Positions 5,517 to 7,820 of a stretch of DNA of 7,820 bases are shown here, piece by piece. Each line of letters starts with the position of its first letter. The stretch's first letter is position 1. The notes below the pieces were generated by a model. The model ran no database searches, was not told where the DNA came from, and saw only the letters and a program-made list of their open reading frames with translations. The position numbers and the translations under genes were made by a program. The DNA comes from CAZXBB01 sp964638815 (lineage in GTDB: Bacteria > Planctomycetota > Phycisphaerae > Phycisphaerales > SM1A02), in assembly GCA_964638815.1 (NCBI GenBank), contig CAZXBB010000236.1:1-7820 (forward strand), read 5' to 3'.

Positions 5517-6443
5517 ATGCCGATGACGGCCGGGAAGACACCGCTCGAGCCCGGGCGCGCCGAAGAGAGCGCGCCGGACACTGCCACGCCCACCGCCACG
5601 CCCCCTGCCGCACCCACCGCCACGCCCGCCGGCACGCGGCGGCCGATCACCCTCGGGACGATCGCCGCCTGGGCGGCGCGCGGGGAGAAGTTCCCCTGCC
5701 TGACGTGCTACGACGCGACGACCGCGCGGTGGCTGGAACGCGCCGGCGTCCCCGTGCTGCTCGTGGGCGACACGGCGGCGGAGATGATCCTCGGGCTGCC
5801 GGGCACGATCCACGCCCCGCTCGACTTTCTGATCGCGCTGACGGCGGCGGTCAAACGCGGCGCGCCGACCACCCACGTGATGGGCGACATGCCGTTCATG
5901 AGCTACCAGGCGGACGAGGCCGAGGGCATCCGCAACGCCGGCCGGTTCATCACCGATGGGCGCGCGGACTCGGTGAAGCTCGAGGTGGACGGCACGTTCG
6001 CCCGGCTCGTCGATCGCATGGCCCGCGCCGGCATCCCCGTGGTCGCCCACATCGGCTGCCGCCCGCAGCAGGTCAAGAAGCACGGCGGATACAGGTCGGT
6101 CGGGCGGACTGCGGCCGAGGCACGACAGATGGTCGATGACGCGGTGGCGATGGAGGCCGCCGGCGCCGTCATGCTGCTCATCGAGGCGGCGCCCAACGAG
6201 GTGTCGCAGCGCATCGTCGAGCGTACAAGCATCCCGGTGATCGGGTGCGGCGGCGGCCCCGCGTGCCACGGCCAGATCGTCGTGCTCCAGGATCTCCTCG
6301 GGCTCACCGACTGGCAGCCCGCGTTCGCGACGCCGATCACGGCCATGGGCCAGTCGCTCATCGCGGCGGCCGAGACCTGGATCCGGAAGGTGCGGACGTC
6401 GGACCTGGGCGAGCATCCCTATCGGATGTCCGAGGAGTTCTAG
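5517..6443 (+). CDS. panB: 3-methyl-2-oxobutanoate hydroxymethyltransferase (ketopantoate hydroxymethyltransferase), divergent
   Basis: 308 residues. PanB transfers the methylene group of 5,10-methylene-tetrahydrofolate to 2-oxoisovalerate, giving ketopantoate in pantothenate and CoA synthesis; it is a cytosolic TIM barrel. Family blocks are TCYDATTARWLERAG (63-77), LLVGDT (81-86), AAVKRGAP (110-117), GDMPFMSY (123-130), VKLE (153-156), AHIG (177-180), MLLIEAAP (219-226) and IPVIGCGGG (239-247). By alignment with E. coli, Asp85, Asp124, Lys154, Glu156, His178 and Glu223 match Asp45, Asp84, Lys112, Glu114, His136 and Glu181. E. coli Ser46 is Thr86, and the GIGAG loop is GCGGG. The first 42 residues are a non-family extension rich in Thr, Ala and Pro. 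There is no usable start codon between it and the barrel, so the extension is probably translated. No panC or panD is present nearby. Confidence 0.9.
   Translation: MPMTAGKTPLEPGRAEESAPDTATPTATPPAAPTATPAGTRRPITLGTIAAWAARGEKFPCLTCYDATTARWLERAGVPVLLVGDTAAEMILGLPGTIHAPLDFLIALTAAVKRGAPTTHVMGDMPFMSYQADEAEGIRNAGRFITDGRADSVKLEVDGTFARLVDRMARAGIPVVAHIGCRPQQVKKHGGYRSVGRTAAEARQMVDDAVAMEAAGAVMLLIEAAPNEVSQRIVERTSIPVIGCGGGPACHGQIVVLQDLLGLTDWQPAFATPITAMGQSLIAAAETWIRKVRTSDLGEHPYRMSEEF
5589..5627. repeat. Duplicated 15-mer in the panB N-terminal extension
   Basis: CCCACCGCCACGCCC occurs at 5589-5603 and 5613-5627, 24 bp apart and in frame, giving two PTATP units within the segment TATPTATPPAAPTATP. It resembles a small slippage-prone, low-complexity linker rather than a folded element. 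Confidence 0.75.
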
Positions 6444-6455
6444 TTCGGATCGCCC

Positions 6456-6483
6456 GTGCGCATCGCGCCGCGCGTATGCGTAC
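6456..6483 (+). terminator. Stable GC-rich hairpin behind panB, possible terminator without a T run
   Basis: GTGCGCATCGCG (6456-6467) pairs with CGCG (6471-6474) and ATGCGTAC (6476-6483) around a three-base loop. There is one bulged T (6475) and one G-T wobble. The hairpin starts 13 bases after the panB stop and precedes the dinB-like gene. No T tract follows, so intrinsic termination is uncertain; it may protect the mRNA 3' end or act as a pause or attenuation structure. Confidence 0.45.
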
Positions 6484-6535
6484 GAGAGAACAGAGTACGA
6501 GCGACGATGGGAGACGCAGACGCGAGAGAGAACTC

Positions 6536-7036
6536 ATGAACGAGATCCTGCACGAGGCGTTCCGCCACGGCGCTTGGGCAACGAAGACTCTGATCGCAAC
6601 GTGTAGAGACCTTTCGACGGAACAGCTCAAGTGTCCCTCGCGGGGCTTTGGCAGCATTCTCGCGACCCTCAATCACGTCGTCCTGTCGGATGCCGGATAC
6701 GCGGCCATCCTCACCGGCGTCCGCCCTGCATGGGCGAGCGACGGCAACGAAACCGACGATCTCGATCAACTTGAGGCCCGGGTGGACGAGACAGCGCGCC
6801 TCTGGGAACAGCTTCTTGGCGAGCCGGTTGACGCGGAGCGCTTGCTCATACTGGACGCGGGAAAGTACGAGTGCTACGCGGCCGTGGTCGTCGCGCAGGC
6901 ACTGCATCACGCCAATGCTCATCGTGAGCAGATTCGTGCTGGCCTCGCGGTCCTTGGAGTCCGGCCTCCGGACCTCCAGCCATGGGCGTACGCCGTTGAG
7001 ACAGGGTCGGCTCATTGGCGAACCGACAAGAAGTAA
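6536..7036 (+). CDS. DinB/YfiT-fold metal-binding protein
   Basis: 166 residues, the usual size for the DinB-like four-helix-bundle superfamily (not DNA polymerase IV). Members include thiol S-transferases such as bacillithiol- or mycothiol-dependent enzymes and damage-inducible proteins of unknown role. The expected three-histidine metal site is present: His47 in ILATLNHVV, then His125 and His129 in LHHANAHREQI. HEAFRHGAWATKTLI (6-20) is the typical first helix. The ATG at 6536 is chosen because it begins that helix and has a purine-rich GAGAGAG just upstream; an in-frame ATG at 6476 would add an Arg/Glu-rich stretch unlike the family and lies in the hairpin behind panB. A 60-base sample of the gene counts about 57% GC against about 75% in panB, which suggests a different history. 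The thiol or substrate cannot be read from the sequence. Confidence 0.85.
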   Translation: MNEILHEAFRHGAWATKTLIATCRDLSTEQLKCPSRGFGSILATLNHVVLSDAGYAAILTGVRPAWASDGNETDDLDQLEARVDETARLWEQLLGEPVDAERLLILDAGKYECYAAVVVAQALHHANAHREQIRAGLAVLGVRPPDLQPWAYAVETGSAHWRTDKK

Positions 7037-7056
7037 CGACGACGGGGGGTCGTTAC
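7033..7056 (+). terminator. Small hairpin overlapping the dinB-like stop codon
   Basis: GTAACGAC (7033-7040) and GTCGTTAC (7049-7056) form a perfect 8-bp inverted repeat around GACGGGGG, and the TAA stop lies in the left arm. It sits between two convergent genes where termination is expected, but it lacks a T run, so this is only a weak terminator candidate. Confidence 0.35.
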
Positions 7057-7067
7057 GGCCTGCGTGG

Positions 7068-7093
7068 CCAAAGCCGAATCCCAAAGCCGAATC
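7068..7093. repeat. Perfect tandem duplication of a 13-bp word in the dinB-pyrE gap
   Basis: CCAAAGCCGAATC occurs at 7068-7080 and again at 7081-7093. Its core CAAAGCCGAA is also found at 1700-1709 behind rpsG. Both sites are just after a gene stop. The rest of the 142-base convergent gap (7037-7178) shows no gene. Confidence 0.8.
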
Positions 7094-7178
7094 CAGGCGA
7101 GGGAATGATCGACGATTCGCCCGGATCGCAGCGGTCACTTGTCCGGTGGGTACTCCCCCGAACGTCTCAATCGCCGCT

Positions 7179-7748
7179 TCATCCAGCCTTTGAACTGAGT
7201 TCTCTGGCTCGCCTGATCTCAGCGATCGTCGCCAGAGGCTGATACGGGACGCCAAGTCGCTTCATTGCTTCCGCGCCGCCGGAGTCGCGGTCGAGCACGC
7301 AAGTGGCCAACGCAACCTCGTGTCCGGCCTGGCGCACCTTCTCGATGGCAACCTTGATTGAGCCCCCACTCGTCACAACATCGTCGATGATGACGACACG
7401 ACATTTGTGATCCGGGATTGGCCCTTCGATTTCCTTCATCGTCCCGTGAGCCTTCGCTTCCTTCCGGACCACGAAGGTCGGGATCGGCCTGCCGAGATCG
7501 AACGTCTTGAGCGCGAGACCCGCGACGATCGGCGTTGCCCCCATGTCCATCCCGCCGATGGCATCGATGTCAAGGTCCCTGATCTCATCAAGGATCGCGT
7601 CAGCAATGATTGACAGGCCTTTCCCATCGAAGCTGACGAGTTTGCCATCGCAGTAGTAGTCCGACTCCTGCCCGCTGGAAAGCCGGAAGGAGCCGAACTT
7701 GATGGCGCGTTCCAGCAGAAAGGAAACGAGTGCGGGGTGGCGGGGCAT
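7179..7748 (-). CDS. pyrE: Orotate phosphoribosyltransferase
   Basis: 189 residues with this start. PyrE joins orotate to PRPP, giving orotidine monophosphate, the fifth step of UMP synthesis, as a cytosolic dimer. FGSFRLSSGQESDYYCDGK (18-36) is the N-terminal orotate/PRPP region. The mobile catalytic loop has Arg95-Lys96-Glu-Ala-Lys99-Ala-His101-Gly102, matching Arg99, Lys100, Lys103 and His105 of the Salmonella enzyme. The PRPP motif is VVIIDDVVTSGGS (118-130), with Asp122-Asp123. It is a short form (E. coli 213). The ATG at 7748 starts the family alignment. Its GAAGG (7751-7755) is only two bases away, and an in-frame ATG at 7793 would add 15 unremarkable residues, so the exact start is uncertain. 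The promoter is outside the window. It converges on the dinB-like gene; no other pyr genes are visible. Confidence 0.93.
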   Translation of the reverse strand: MPRHPALVSFLLERAIKFGSFRLSSGQESDYYCDGKLVSFDGKGLSIIADAILDEIRDLDIDAIGGMDMGATPIVAGLALKTFDLGRPIPTFVVRKEAKAHGTMKEIEGPIPDHKCRVVIIDDVVTSGGSIKVAIEKVRQAGHEVALATCVLDRDSGGAEAMKRLGVPYQPLATIAEIRRARELSSKAG

Positions 7749-7820
7749 GGCCTTCGTCTCAGTCGAGCAGGGCGCTGTGGTCGGCACGATCATCCCTCGG
7801 GTGAGAAGAAAGGTGTGGAG
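7749..7820 (-). other. pyrE upstream sequence to the window edge
   Basis: 72 bases remain. They contain the alternative in-frame ATG (7793, minus strand) with GAGGG touching it, too close for a normal Shine-Dalgarno. I see no TAnnnT -10 word on the minus strand, so the pyrE promoter, or an upstream gene in the same transcript, probably lies beyond 7820. Confidence 0.4.

Noticed and set aside
3516..6416. A 966-codon open frame on the minus strand spanning the helical protein gene and most of panB
   Set aside because: It crosses two well-supported plus-strand genes, its translation is Arg/Ala/Gly-rich without recognisable motifs, and long antisense frames are expected where stop codons are rare in GC-rich coding DNA.
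3..6456. A 14-bp word (GTTCGGATCGCCCG) present at 3-16 and at 6443-6456
   Set aside because: One 14-mer match is plausible by chance in nearly 8 kb of strongly biased sequence, one copy is coding and the other follows the panB stop, and the flanks do not match. I do not read it as an attachment site.
6476..6535. N-terminal extension of the dinB-like protein from ATG 6476
   Set aside because: It adds 20 Arg/Glu/Ser-rich residues unlike DinB-fold starts and begins inside the hairpin behind panB; the ATG at 6536 fits the family start and has a purine-rich upstream site.
7094..7178. A continuation of pyrE or a small minus-strand gene between pyrE and the dinB-like gene
   Set aside because: The frame reads through as part of a longer antisense shadow of the dinB-like gene, with no ribosome site and no recognisable motif.

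Overview
The window is a stretch of high-GC bacterial chromosome. Hand-counted 60-base samples give about 75% GC in panB and about 57% in dinB and pyrE. Features that look planctomycete-like are the S12 and S7 sequences, a large secreted helical protein built from Spy/CpxP-like modules, a divergent PanB, and an rpsL-rpsG pair without fusA or tuf behind it. A member of the Planctomycetota, perhaps Phycisphaerae, is my best guess, but no 16S rRNA or other decisive marker is present.

Layout from left to right. A gene cut by the left edge runs leftwards (1-404, minus) and encodes the start of an exported glucose/sorbosone-dehydrogenase-type beta-propeller protein. A 380-base divergent gap (405-784) carries a good sigma70-like promoter at its right end, which drives rpsL (785-1156) and rpsG (1161-1655). 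The ribosomal pair ends at a 14-bp tandem repeat and a very strong Rho-independent terminator (1733-1783). Directly behind the terminator, apparently on its own leaderless promoter, comes a ThiF/MoeB/HesA-family E1-like adenylyltransferase (1803-2936). Six bases later starts an 842-residue secreted protein (2943-5471), probably in the same transcript. panB (5517-6443, pantothenate/CoA synthesis) follows and again appears leaderless. A stable hairpin separates panB from a DinB/YfiT-fold protein gene (6536-7036), which converges on pyrE (7179-7748, minus; pyrimidine synthesis). The last two genes are clearly less GC-rich than the rest.

Most of the genes are housekeeping: translation, sulfur or cofactor activation, CoA and UMP synthesis. 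I see no defence system, phage, insertion sequence, CRISPR array, tRNA or rRNA. The less ordinary signals are: a repeated-module architecture in the 842-residue protein; a TACnnT hexamer placed exactly six bases before the ATG of two genes, and as the -10 of a third; a natural arginine at S12 position 88; a ThiF protein with a long C-terminal extension ending in Gly-Gly; and short intergenic repeat words shared between two distant gene ends.
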